Shown here: piece after piece, positions 29,040 to 37,130 of the stretch
Numbering within the stretch: the stretch's first letter is position 1
Layout: every line of letters starts with the position of its first letter
NCBI RefSeq assembly: GCF_000496575.1
Contig: NZ_AYKT01000011.1
Coordinates: 1-64,000, forward strand
Length of the DNA: 64,000 bases
Direction of reading: 5' to 3'
From: Geobacillus thermodenitrificans subsp. thermodenitrificans DSM 465
GTDB taxonomy: Bacteria; Bacillota; Bacilli; Bacillales; Anoxybacillaceae
Notes under the pieces: model-generated
Database searches by the model: none
What the model saw: the letters and a program-made list of their open reading frames with translations, nothing else
Told to the model about the DNA's origin: nothing
Translations under genes and position numbers: made by a program

Positions 29040-30206
29040 TTGACCCGGCTGTCGTCGAAAAGGTGGGCGCATCCCGTACGTTCCCCATCTCCACAGCCAC
29101 TCTGCCGGGCCAAAACGAAATCGGGTGAACCAACAGTGGCTTGCCCATAAACTAGCGACATATATCCCGATCGCCAATAGCGCTCCTTGCCATTCGTTCA
29201 ATTGTCCGTACCATCCAAGACCATAGCTGTAAAAAAGGGAGGTGCAAATGAGCGACTGAGTGAGATAGTGAGTAAGCGACATTCTTCCGGCATCTTGCAG
29301 CCATCGCCACACTGGCTGCCAGTTCGTTTTCCTGCAAACCAACATGGCAGCAATGGCGTAGAACACTGCCAAAACAGCACCTCCAAAGTTGTCTTGAATA
29401 TACATCGTCAACGTGTTGGACCCAGCCCAATACGGAATCGTTTTTAACACCAGGCCAAGACATAGCGCTCCACTCATCAAGCGTCGCAGCGCAGCGGTTG
29501 GATAGCGTCCGGCCTCGAGCCAACGCTCTTTAGCGGCATATCCGCCGAGGAAACAAAACGGCAATACAGCCAACAATGTAAATAAAAGTCCGCCATCACC
29601 ATTGAGATACGACCAATCGTGCCATCGCTGCCAAAATACCTCGCGAAACGTTCCGCTTTGATAATGGTGAAGGGCGGCAGCTGCCTCTGCCGCTTGGCCC
29701 TCAGCTGTCTCCGTTCCCCCGGCCAGCATACTCATGACTAGCAACAATATTACGAGGATGTGAAAAAAGAAAAAACCGGTCAACGCCGCCATCCGCCACC
29801 AATATGACGGGGCGTTCATGAACAAAAGCAAAATAAGCCCGGCAAGCGCGTACGGAATTAAAATATCGCCAAACCAAAGGCCGAACGCATGGATGATGCC
29901 GATCACAAGCAAAAGGAGGAACCGGCGCAGCAAAATTGGAAACGGCCGCTCCCCACGCTGGTGCAATCGGTGGCAAAGTACGATCGTACCGAATCCGAAT
30001 AAAAAGGCAAACAGCGGATAGGCGCTTGCTTCAAACAAAAGATCGATCGCTGCGGCAACCACACGGTTGAAGGTGTTGCCGTCAACGTCTTCCACATATA
30101 ACGCCGGTGACGAAAAATAACGCATATTAACAAGCAAAATACCAAACAAGGCAAACCCGCGCAAAACATCAACTGCCGCAATTCGATCTGCCGATAAAGG
30201 CGTCAC
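29037..30206 (-). CDS. DUF418-family polytopic membrane protein
   Basis: 389 residues from GTG 30206, which follows AAGGG at suitable spacing; codons up to 30254 have none. It starts with RIAAVDVLRGFALFGILLVNM, the hallmark of DUF418/heparan-acetyltransferase-like proteins, and has about ten hydrophobic segments. The C-terminal DUF418 part carries GRMSLTHYLTQSLICTSLFYSYGLG. B. subtilis relatives (YxaH, YrkO, YeiB-like) have no proven role. It stands alone between the yisI terminator and an acyl-CoA synthetase relic. Confidence 0.85.
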   Translation of the reverse strand: MTPLSADRIAAVDVLRGFALFGILLVNMRYFSSPALYVEDVDGNTFNRVVAAAIDLLFEASAYPLFAFLFGFGTIVLCHRLHQRGERPFPILLRRFLLLLVIGIIHAFGLWFGDILIPYALAGLILLLFMNAPSYWWRMAALTGFFFFHILVILLLVMSMLAGGTETAEGQAAEAAAALHHYQSGTFREVFWQRWHDWSYLNGDGGLLFTLLAVLPFCFLGGYAAKERWLEAGRYPTAALRRLMSGALCLGLVLKTIPYWAGSNTLTMYIQDNFGGAVLAVFYAIAAMLVCRKTNWQPVWRWLQDAGRMSLTHYLTQSLICTSLFYSYGLGWYGQLNEWQGALLAIGIYVASLWASHCWFTRFRFGPAEWLWRWGTYGMRPPFRRQPGQ

Positions 30207-30415
30207 ATGATCCCTTCTTTCTATCTCTCCGTTATGTCGAGGAGGCCAGCTCACCTATTCAGCAACATCATCGCATCGCCCAACGCCTCATCAGCTCACT
30301 TTACAGCTAGCGGTCATGTCCCCGCCGAACCGCGCCCTTCCGTCATGGGAGGCGATTCGTCCGCCTGTCGTTTTCATTTCGTGTCTCTGGTTAGCGCAGT
30401 GGTGCATCCGTCACG

Positions 30416-31015
30416 TCATCCGTTTACGTAACACCCCGCTTTTTCGAGCGAATCCCACTATTGACGGTGTAAATACACTTTTTGAATTTTTCCAAAGGCG
30501 GTCTTTGGCAGTTCATCCACAAATGCTACGCCTTAAAGTGAGCCAATTTTTCCCGCGAAAAGGTGATCAGTTCCTCTTCGTATGCCCGGGTTGAACAACG
30601 ACGAATGTATGTGGCGTTTCCCCATTTTTCATGCGACACGGCGATAACGAATGACCGTTTCGAGCATAGCTGGATGAGCATAAAGCGTTCCTTCGACTTC
30701 AACCGAGGAAATGTTTTCTTCTCCACTAATAATATCCTTTTTTCGGCTGACGATATCATTATGTCCTGTCGTCATATCTCCTGCATGCAGCCAACTGTCG
30801 CTTCGTCATTTTTCCAATCCCCTTTGGCTGCGGGCAATCACCTCACCGATTACCCGTCCACTCTGCAGCACTTCCTCTCCGTGATCGTTGACGACTTTCA
30901 CTTCGCATCCGATCATCGGATAGCCGGTTTTTGCTTTCTTCCGCTGCTTTTATTCAGCAGGCATTCCGATGGGTATGCACAAAGCGGTACGTTCATCTCC
31001 CCGACCATATATTTT
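30416..31015 (-). pseudogene. Decayed acyl-CoA synthetase (AMP-binding family), C-terminal remnant
   Basis: Reading the minus strand across frames gives a chain of AMP-ligase motifs: GYPMIGCEVKVVNDHGEEV, then VIGEVIARSQ, WLHAGDM, VSRKKDIISGEENISSVEVE, TLYAHPAMLETV, VIAVSHEKWG, EELITFSREKLAHFK, and VAFVDELPKTAFGKIQKVYL. They appear in the correct order of an acyl-CoA synthetase C-terminus but in different frames with stops (for example a TAG after LHRQ and a TGA before WLHAGDM's neighbours), so the gene is dead. The N-terminal two-thirds is missing. The first 200 bases (30207-30415) hold nothing I can identify. Confidence 0.85.
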
Positions 31016-31049
31016 AGAAAATTCCCAATAACATTATATAGTGAAGATA

Positions 31050-31092
31050 GAAAAAAAAGAAAAAGACGGTCTTTTTCATTGTCGACCGTCTA
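31050..31092 (-). terminator. Intrinsic terminator of the minus-strand gerP-like gene
   Basis: On the minus strand GACGGTC (31084-31090) and GACCGTC (31065-31071) pair and are followed by TTTTTC and a long T-rich run. Confidence 0.8.
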
Positions 31093-31314
31093 GTTGTTTC
31101 CTTTTACACCAGAATCAAACACATCTGAATCAATCGTATTCGTGACGCTGCAAAACGTGTTCGTTTGCAAAAACTCAGCAGTATTGCCACCGCCGGCACC
31201 GGAGTTCGCTTTTAATGTACTTTTGGGAGCGATTTGTAACACATCCCCCATGTTTACGGTGCCGTTGCCGTCCACGCTCGTAACCTTAATCCCGCCAATG
31301 ACAATTGCTGGCAT
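31090..31314 (-). CDS. GerPA/GerPF-family spore germination protein (extra copy, minus strand)
   Basis: 74 residues: MPAIVIGGIKVTSVDGNGTV, NMGDVLQIAPKSTLKANSGA, GGGNTAEFLQTNTFCSVTNT, IDSDVFDSGVKGNN. It has the family pattern (short beta segment, GD-x-L-x-IAPKS, GxGxxNT, TNT-DxD-N). The start is ATG 31314 after AAGGAAGGAG; the frame is open to 31422 without a site. GerP proteins help small germinants pass the spore coat. It faces away from the gerP operon and has its own SigK-like -10 box. It is most like the plus-strand copy at 31461, sharing GDVLQIAPKST and FLQTNTF. Confidence 0.88.
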   Translation of the reverse strand: MPAIVIGGIKVTSVDGNGTVNMGDVLQIAPKSTLKANSGAGGGNTAEFLQTNTFCSVTNTIDSDVFDSGVKGNN

Positions 31315-31350
31315 CGCCTTCTCCTTCCTTTCTCTCCATTCCCCTTTTTT

Positions 31351-31359
31351 TATCGTATG
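31351..31359 (-). promoter_or_regulatory. SigK-like -10 element of the minus-strand gerP-like gene
   Basis: CATACGATA on the minus strand fits the SigK -10 consensus CATANNNTA exactly, 36 bases before the ATG. No clear AC at -35. Confidence 0.5.
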
Positions 31360-31400
31360 CAGCCAAGCTGGCGGCCACCTAGACCTCTGTCCTCCACTGA

Positions 31401-31428
31401 ACCGATTTTTCTCCCCTTTCATACAATA
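31401..31428 (+). promoter_or_regulatory. SigK-type promoter of the gerP region
   Basis: AC (31401-31402), 17 bases, then CATACAATA (31420-31428), an exact match to the SigK pattern AC-N16/17-CATANNNTA. gerP operons are SigK-dependent in B. subtilis (established knowledge). Confidence 0.75.
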
Positions 31429-31460
31429 TAATTAAAGATACGGGGGGAGGAGGAAGTCTT

Positions 31461-31685
31461 ATGCCTTCATTTATTAGTGGCCCGATTAAAATTACCCATG
31501 TGAGCGGGGATGGCACCGTCAATTTTGGCGATGTATTACAAATCGCGCCAAAGAGCACAGGTAAGTCGCATGCCGGCGCAGGTGGCAGCAACTGCGGAGA
31601 TTTCTTGCAGACGAATACGTTTGTTAGCTTTACGAACACAGGAGATCCGGACTTTTCCGACTTGAATAATACAGCCAACAATTAG
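31461..31685 (+). CDS. GerPA/GerPF-family spore germination protein (extra copy, plus strand)
   Basis: 74 residues beginning MPSFISGPIKITHVSGDGTV, then NFGDVLQIAPKSTGKSHAGA and ending with TNT-GDPDFSDLNNTANN. ATG 31461 follows GGGGGGAGGAGG. It stands between the SigK-type promoter and gerPA, 68 bases before the gerPA start, so it is probably the first gene of an extended gerP operon. It is closer to the divergent minus-strand copy than to gerPA or gerPF. Whether it could be the true gerPA is open, but the next gene, starting MPAFVGIV, fits gerPA and lies directly before gerPB. Confidence 0.88.
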   Translation: MPSFISGPIKITHVSGDGTVNFGDVLQIAPKSTGKSHAGAGGSNCGDFLQTNTFVSFTNTGDPDFSDLNNTANN

Positions 31686-31753
31686 AGCGAACGTTTTCCG
31701 ACTTGTGCCCATACACTAGTATTACCTACGAAGTGATGAAAGGAGCATGCCCC

Positions 31754-31975
31754 ATGCCGGCTTTTGTCGGAATCGTGAAACTGAACAGCGTCGGGAGCAG
31801 CGGCGTGTTCCATATTGGAGATGTGTTTGCGATTTCCCCGCAAAGTGTGTCAAAAACGTTCGCTGGAGCCGGTTCGTTTAACACTGGCGACGGGCTTTAT
31901 ATCTATAACTATTACAGCAATACCAACACGAATGACGCTGATGTTGCCGACGAAAATGTCGTTGGCAACGTATAG
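31754..31975 (+). CDS. gerPA: Spore germination protein GerPA
   Basis: 73 residues: MPAFVGIVKLNSVGSSGVFH, IGDVFAISPQSVSKTFAGAG, SFNTGDGLYIYNYYSNTNTN, DADVADENVVGNV. The AISPQSVSKTFAGAGSFNTGD stretch follows the GerPA/PF pattern. The start is ATG 31754 (upstream frame from 31703 has no site close by; GAAAGGAGC lies just before this ATG). First of the six canonical genes in the order gerPA-PF. Made in the mother cell and needed for germinant access through the coat (family knowledge). Confidence 0.9.
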   Translation: MPAFVGIVKLNSVGSSGVFHIGDVFAISPQSVSKTFAGAGSFNTGDGLYIYNYYSNTNTNDADVADENVVGNV

Positions 31976-31990
31976 AGGAGGGGAAGGAGG

Positions 31991-32215
31991 TTGAATTTTT
32001 ATATCAGCCAAAGCATTTGCATTCATCAATTGCGGATCGGTTCGGTGACAAACTCATCCGTTTTGCAAATTGGCAGTGCTGGCAGCATTCAGGCACTGTC
32101 GACGCTCGCCAACACCGGTGGATTCACCGGTCCAGCCCCGCAAGCGACTGTACCGCTCGGTCCGCAAGCGCAACCGGTCGGCCCTCTCGTTCCTCTCCAT
32201 TCGGCCAATCTCTAA
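31991..32215 (+). CDS. gerPB: Spore germination protein GerPB
   Basis: 74 residues: MNFYISQSICIHQLRIGSVT, NSSVLQIGSAGSIQALSTLA, NTGGFTGPAPQ and a Pro/Gln-rich end. The N-FY-x-Q-S ... ITNSSV-like SVTNSSVLQIG ... NTGGFT core is that of GerPB. It starts at TTG 31991; the nearest AAGGAGG abuts the start, but AGAGGAGGGG just upstream has a 7-base gap. Fifteen bases after gerPA. Confidence 0.9.
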   Translation: MNFYISQSICIHQLRIGSVTNSSVLQIGSAGSIQALSTLANTGGFTGPAPQATVPLGPQAQPVGPLVPLHSANL

Positions 32216-32298
32216 ACTCAACAGAAAAGAGTGATGAGAACCAGGGGACGTCCATATACTGAAGTAAGAGGGCTCTTAGGAGAGGATGGGAGTGCACG

Positions 32299-32895
32299 AT
32301 GAGTTTATACGAGTATTTCGTCAAGCTACACCGCTATTTATCATGGCAAACAAAAAAAATACGGGTGCTTGAACGACGCCTTCGTATTCTCGAAGCCCAG
32401 CTTCAGGAAATCGAGGCCCAGCCGCGCACATCGATCGAACGGATTGAATATAAATTTGATCAACTCAAAATCGAGACGCTTGAAGGGACGCTAAACATCG
32501 GAATCACCCCTCCAGGAACCGGGGAAACGATTGAAGACTTTGCCGTTGACCCAGAAAAAACAGTGATTTCGAAGCCGGAACCCGTGCTGATGCGCCCCAT
32601 TCAAGAAAAAGTGGCCTCCTACCTCAACAAGGAAGCACCGGAAACGCTAAAACAGCTTGAACGCCAATACGGCCGCAGCCTTGACGATACGTACCGGCAA
32701 TTTATTTTGCAAGACATTGCCCGGCAAACGGACGAACGCATTCGTTTTTATTTGCAGGAGAAAGCGAACAATGGTTATGTTCCGCCAGGTGACCGCGATG
32801 AGACGGTCGAAAATGAAATTTTTCAAAAAGTGAAAGCTGACATCGAACAATCGCTTGATGCGTTTCTCAAACATTTGCCTTCTGGGGGGGGATAA
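32299..32895 (+). CDS. gerPC: Spore germination protein GerPC
   Basis: 198 residues. Residues 1-45 form a coiled coil (LHRYLSWQTKKIRVLERRLR, ILEAQLQEIEAQ), followed by IERIEYKFDQLKIETLEGTL, NIGITPPGTGETIEDFAV, the GerPC signature, and a helical C-terminus ending IEQSLDAFLKHLPSGGG. It is the only large GerP protein and may organise the small ones. GGGAGTG precedes ATG 32299. Confidence 0.92.
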   Translation: MSLYEYFVKLHRYLSWQTKKIRVLERRLRILEAQLQEIEAQPRTSIERIEYKFDQLKIETLEGTLNIGITPPGTGETIEDFAVDPEKTVISKPEPVLMRPIQEKVASYLNKEAPETLKQLERQYGRSLDDTYRQFILQDIARQTDERIRFYLQEKANNGYVPPGDRDETVENEIFQKVKADIEQSLDAFLKHLPSGGG

Positions 32896-32897
32896 AC

Positions 32898-33089
32898 GTG
32901 AATTACACCGTCATCAACCGCGATGTGCACGTCAGCGATATCCATCTTGTGGCGGTCGCCAGCGCCTCACTGTTTTTAATCGGCGACGCCGATGTGATCA
33001 ACTTATCATCTGCGTTTGACACACCGCCGGAATCGCTTATTATCGGTCCGTTCGTTCCGCTCGTGCAGGTTCGAGGGGAAGAATCGTGA
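32898..33089 (+). CDS. gerPD: Spore germination protein GerPD
   Basis: 63 residues from GTG 32898, two bases after the gerPC stop, with a G-rich site (GGGGGGGGGAT). Sequence MNYTVINRDVHVSDIHLVAV, ASASLFLIGDADVINLSSAF, DTPPESLIIGPFVPL matches the GerPD pattern of a short beta-strand protein with SLFLIGD and an IIGPFVPL tail. Ends by overlapping gerPE (GTGA). Confidence 0.9.
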   Translation: MNYTVINRDVHVSDIHLVAVASASLFLIGDADVINLSSAFDTPPESLIIGPFVPLVQVRGEES

Positions 33090-33475
33090 AGCGAACGTCA
33101 GTTGTGCAAGCATTTCATTCGGAAACAGTAGTCATTAGCTCTGTATTGCAAATCGGCGATTCAGAACGGATTTCTGCCCGTACATGCGATTTAGCCGTTC
33201 AGCGGCAACACGAGTTGTTTTTCGGTTCAGAAGGAGAACAAACATTCCCCGTCTTTACAAAACCGATCCCACGCTGGTCTTTTCCGTCGCCGATCACTTC
33301 AAAGCAGACGCTCCATCAATCTCCGGTCATTTCAGCTCGGTCAGTCCGCGTGCTCGGGATTTCTTCTTCGTCTATCGTTCATATCGGGTCAACCTCCACC
33401 GTAGAGGCGGAGTCACGAATTAAACATATCCGCCATCTAGACGGTCCTGCGCCAACAAGAGGGAGGGATTTGTAA
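33086..33475 (+). CDS. gerPE: Spore germination protein GerPE
   Basis: 129 residues from GTG 33086, overlapping gerPD by four bases. Beta-rich, with two similar motifs: VVISSVLQIGDSERISARTC near the start and LGISSSSIVHIGSTSTVEAE near the end, echoing the SSVLQIG repeats of GerPB and GerPD. Ends IKHIRHLDGPAP and overlaps gerPF by one base (TAATG). Confidence 0.9.
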   Translation: MKRTSVVQAFHSETVVISSVLQIGDSERISARTCDLAVQRQHELFFGSEGEQTFPVFTKPIPRWSFPSPITSKQTLHQSPVISARSVRVLGISSSSIVHIGSTSTVEAESRIKHIRHLDGPAPTRGRDL

Positions 33476-33696
33476 TGCCTTCATTCGTTGGACCGATTAA
33501 AATCAATTCCGTCGAAGGCGGCGCCGTCGTCCAAATGGGTGATTGCCTGTATATTGCACCGAAAGTCGCTACAAAAGCACTAGGCGGATCCGGCGGCTTT
33601 AATACTGGTGACCTCATCATGACGAACAACGTCATTAGCTTTACGAACACGATTGACTCAGATGTGTTTGACCAAAACGTTACCGCTAACAACTGA
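33475..33696 (+). CDS. gerPF: Spore germination protein GerPF
   Basis: 73 residues: MPSFVGPIKINSVEGGAVVQ, MGDCLYIAPKVATKALGGSG, GFNTGDLIMTNNVISFTNTI, DSDVFDQNVTANN. Last gene of the operon, with AGAGGGAGG before ATG 33475 and a strong terminator after it. It belongs to the same family as gerPA and the two extra copies. Confidence 0.92.
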   Translation: MPSFVGPIKINSVEGGAVVQMGDCLYIAPKVATKALGGSGGFNTGDLIMTNNVISFTNTIDSDVFDQNVTANN

Positions 33697-33720
33697 ACAT
33701 GACCAAAAGCCAACAAACAG

Positions 33721-33745
33721 AGGGGGCAGACTGCCCCCTTTTTTA
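33721..33745 (+). terminator. Intrinsic terminator of the gerP operon
   Basis: AGGGGGCA-GAC-TGCCCCCT followed by TTTTT, just after gerPF. Confidence 0.92.
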
Positions 33746-33785
33746 CTTTACCAAAAACTCGTTCCGTTCATTGAATGAACGCTCT

Positions 33786-36700
33786 CTACATCGTTTCCAG
33801 CCGGACGCGCGTGCCGCGGCCCGATGGCTCCGCCGGCTCAACGATGAGCCTCCGCGGCAGACGCGTGCGAATTTCTTGGACATGGCTAATAACGCCGACC
33901 GCCAACTGCTGTGTATGCAACTTCTCCAAAGCGGAAATCACCATATCGAGCAGCTCGGCGTCAAGCGTACCAAAGCCCTCGTCCAGAAAGAAAAACCGGA
34001 GCGGATATTCGCCGCGCAGCTGAATTTGCGCCGACAACGCCAGCGCCAGTGACAATGAGGTCAAAAACGTTTCCCCACCGGAGAGCGTGGCTACTGGCCT
34101 TCTGACGCCGCCGTTGGCGTCATCGCGAATGAGAAATCCGCCTTGTGAATCAAGTTCAAGCGAGTAACGGTGCCTTGTCAACCGTTGCAACCGCTCAGCC
34201 GCTATGGCCGTCACTTGTTCGAGTTGCTCTTCCGCCATAAACTCGACAAAACTATTGCCACGAAGCAATGTCTGCAGTTGCTTGTACCGCTCGATTTGCC
34301 GGCTGAGCTGCGTTTGCTTTGCCTCGAGTTCAACAAAACGAGCATGTTTTTTTCTCAGCTCCGCCACTTTTCCTTGAACCGCCCCAAGTTGTTGCGTCAT
34401 CGTTTCCATTTCCGCTTTTAGCTCGGCGTATACACGCTGCAACATCTCCCATTGTTCAGCGCTCACTGCCTCCTCGCCAAGGGCCGCCGAAAGTTGAGCC
34501 CGACGGTGCTCCGCCTGTTCAACTTGGCGCCAATAGCGGCGGATGGCTTCATCCCACTCGCTGCATTGCTCCTTCGTCGCTTTCGCCCGTTCAGCTTCTT
34601 CAGCATCGGCAAACGTAGTATCGGCAAGGACGAGGCGCCAACGGGCGAGCGCTTCTTCTTCACGACGTGCGCCTTCTTCGACCGCCTGCTTGGCCACTTT
34701 TGTCTCGCTTTCTAGCGTTTGATACACTTTTTGGACACGTTGCCATTCATCATACGCCTGCTGCTCATCGTTTTGCAGCCGGCGCCATTCCGATTCCGCT
34801 TCCCGAAGTTGCTGAGCCGCCGGGTTAGGACCAGCTTTCTCGCGTCGCTGTCGTTCATACTCTTCCCATAGCTGCTGTTTGGTGCTAATGAGTGAGTCAA
34901 GGCGAACCCGCTCCGTCTCGATCCGACGTTGTTCTTCAGCCGCTTTCTCTTTTGCCCGCTGTTTTTCTTCTAAAAACGGCACACTATCCTCAAGCCGTTT
35001 TTGCACATCTCGCCACTTTTTCTCTTGTTCACGAAGCTGCTCGTATACGATGTCGATCGTCTCGAGCGAAAAAGAAGGGTAGGTCTGCCGCCAGTGCTGT
35101 TCAAGCCGCTGCCGTTCTTCTTCTAGACGCCGCCTCTCAGCTTGCAACGCTTCCATATCAGCTGCTGCCCATCGGCATGCGTTTTCCGCTTCACGCCTTG
35201 CTGCTTCCGCTTCGTTCCATTGTGCAAGCGCCCGATAAACGGATTCTTTTTGCTCAATGATATCCTGCTGAAGCGCTCGTACTTCAACGAAGACATCGCT
35301 CACTTCTTCTGTCGGGCGGCCCTCAGTAAAGACAGGAGGTACCCCATGACCAGCAGCAAGCCCCGCAAGCTGTTCGAACTGCGCCTTTAATGAAAACAAA
35401 GTTTGTAAATCTTGCTCGCATTGTCGCCGCTCCTGCTCAAGATCAGGCAGTCGCCCCTGGCCGGTGGAATACGGCTTGGTGGACGGATGTGGGTGTTCGC
35501 GCGACCCGCACACCGGGCACGGCTCCCCGGGGCGGAGTCGTTCTGCCAGTACAGCCGCCAGTTCTGCCGTTCGCGCTTCCTCAATCCGCTCCCGCTCCGC
35601 CTCGATGTCCTGCTGCAACGCATACAGCCGTTTTTCGATGTCTTGCTGCCGCTCACAGACGGAATGATACGTTTTCTCCACAAGTCGAAACAGCTGATGA
35701 AGCCGAGCGCCGGCAACGGCCGCCTGACGTTCCCTCTTGATCCGTTCCTCTTCCGCTTGGCGCCAAACCTCTTCCTTTTGCCGAAGCTGTGCATCAACAC
35801 GGGCGACGGCTGATGCCGCTTGCTCGATCTGCCGCTTCTCCCCATGCGCCCGCTCTACTTCGTCTTTTCTAGCTAGTGCCTCCGTATATCGTTGCAGCTC
35901 TTCTTTTAGCTCCTGCTGCCGCTTCATGCCGCGTTCATACCAAGCAGACGCCTCTTCGAACTGACGTTGCGCCGCTTTCTCCCGCACCGCCAAACGGTTG
36001 TGCTCCTCATCGAGAGCAGCAAGCTCGCGCTTGATTGTCTCCATTTGCCGCTCGAGTTGTTCCGCCTGGCGCAGCCGCTCTGTTTGCGCCAGCAGCTCTG
36101 GTTCTCGCCTCGCTTTTTCCAGCCGTGCCTGCTCATAGCGGCGTACTGCTTCCTCGTGGCTAGCCTTGGCCGTCTCCAGCTTTCGCGCCAGCTCTTCGTA
36201 CCGTTTGAGGGCCGCTATTTGTGAACGTCGCGCCTGTTCGTACTGTTCCCAGTATGGCCAAATGCGCTCAGCCTGCTCAGCGCGCTCTTTTTTTACTTCG
36301 AGTGCACGGATATCCGGCTCATGCCGACGCAGCTCAGCCAGCTCTCTTTCGATCGTTTCTTTTTCTTGCTGCCACACCCAAAGCTGTTTCATCCGTTCAA
36401 CATTTGCTTCGACTTCCTCAAGCTCTTTTTTTCGCTTCGCCAGCAGCGCTGCCAGCTCCCGCTCCTCTGTCTCCGCTTGCTCGAGTGCTGCTTTCGACGC
36501 GTCACCAAGCCCGGCCTTCTCCGCTTCGATTTTTTCCTCTTCTTGTTCAGCGGCGATAAGCCGATCTTTCAGCTTTTTGTTTAGTTGGTCCCCATACCGT
36601 TCAAGATGGAACAGGCGCTGCAGCATTTGCCGCCGCTCTGCCCCTTTAAGCGATAAAAATTCGGCAAATTTGCCTTGTGGCAAGACGACCGCCCGGGTGA

Positions 36701-37130
36701 AATCTTCCATCGTCAGACCAAGCAATTGTCCAATCGCCTTGTCCACATCGGACAGTTTGTCAGCGAGCACGACCGGCTCCGGTTGATGTTCGATCAACCG
36801 GCAGACGGCGCTTCGCGTCCGCCACTCGTCCACCTTTTTCAAGCTGCGCTCCACTGTATACCGTTTGGCTCCCGCCGCATTTTCGAGCTCAAACGTAAAT
36901 GAGACGAACAATTCTTGTTCAGCATGATTGATGATCGCTTGAGTGCGGTTAGCGGCCCGCTCAACACTGCCGAACAGCGCTAGCGTAATGGCGTCTAAAA
37001 TCGTTGATTTGCCGCTTCCGGTCGGCCCGAAAATACCAAACACGCCACCATCGCACAGCACAGTGAAATCGATCGTCTGTTTTTCGCGGAAACTATGAAG
37101 CCCGGCAATCGTCAGTGAAATCGGCTTCAC
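33786..37130 (-). CDS. sbcC: Exonuclease subunit SbcC (Rad50-like)
   Basis: 1114 residues. N-terminal ATPase lobe with Walker A GPTGSGKST (near 36), a long coiled coil of Glu/Arg/Gln-rich heptads, the zinc hook CPVC at 538-541 (GEPCPVCGSREHP), the returning coiled coil, and the C-terminal lobe with LSGGETFLTSLSLALALS and Walker B FFFLDEGFGTLD. With SbcD it opens DNA hairpins and trims blocked ends. It starts at GTG 37130, overlapping the sbcD stop by four bases. The high AGC coiled-coil composition creates long but meaningless open frames on the other strand. Confidence 0.96.
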   Translation of the reverse strand: MKPISLTIAGLHSFREKQTIDFTVLCDGGVFGIFGPTGSGKSTILDAITLALFGSVERAANRTQAIINHAEQELFVSFTFELENAAGAKRYTVERSLKKVDEWRTRSAVCRLIEHQPEPVVLADKLSDVDKAIGQLLGLTMEDFTRAVVLPQGKFAEFLSLKGAERRQMLQRLFHLERYGDQLNKKLKDRLIAAEQEEEKIEAEKAGLGDASKAALEQAETEERELAALLAKRKKELEEVEANVERMKQLWVWQQEKETIERELAELRRHEPDIRALEVKKERAEQAERIWPYWEQYEQARRSQIAALKRYEELARKLETAKASHEEAVRRYEQARLEKARREPELLAQTERLRQAEQLERQMETIKRELAALDEEHNRLAVREKAAQRQFEEASAWYERGMKRQQELKEELQRYTEALARKDEVERAHGEKRQIEQAASAVARVDAQLRQKEEVWRQAEEERIKRERQAAVAGARLHQLFRLVEKTYHSVCERQQDIEKRLYALQQDIEAERERIEEARTAELAAVLAERLRPGEPCPVCGSREHPHPSTKPYSTGQGRLPDLEQERRQCEQDLQTLFSLKAQFEQLAGLAAGHGVPPVFTEGRPTEEVSDVFVEVRALQQDIIEQKESVYRALAQWNEAEAARREAENACRWAAADMEALQAERRRLEEERQRLEQHWRQTYPSFSLETIDIVYEQLREQEKKWRDVQKRLEDSVPFLEEKQRAKEKAAEEQRRIETERVRLDSLISTKQQLWEEYERQRREKAGPNPAAQQLREAESEWRRLQNDEQQAYDEWQRVQKVYQTLESETKVAKQAVEEGARREEEALARWRLVLADTTFADAEEAERAKATKEQCSEWDEAIRRYWRQVEQAEHRRAQLSAALGEEAVSAEQWEMLQRVYAELKAEMETMTQQLGAVQGKVAELRKKHARFVELEAKQTQLSRQIERYKQLQTLLRGNSFVEFMAEEQLEQVTAIAAERLQRLTRHRYSLELDSQGGFLIRDDANGGVRRPVATLSGGETFLTSLSLALALSAQIQLRGEYPLRFFFLDEGFGTLDAELLDMVISALEKLHTQQLAVGVISHVQEIRTRLPRRLIVEPAEPSGRGTRVRLETM

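Noticed and set aside
30563-31093. A 176-codon plus-strand frame between the DUF418 gene and gerP region
   Set aside because: It is the complement of the acyl-CoA synthetase relic, whose motifs on the minus strand explain the sequence.
34000-37000. Many Cys/Ser/Arg-rich open frames opposite sbcC
   Set aside because: They mirror the Glu/Arg/Gln-rich coiled coil of SbcC; composition artefact.
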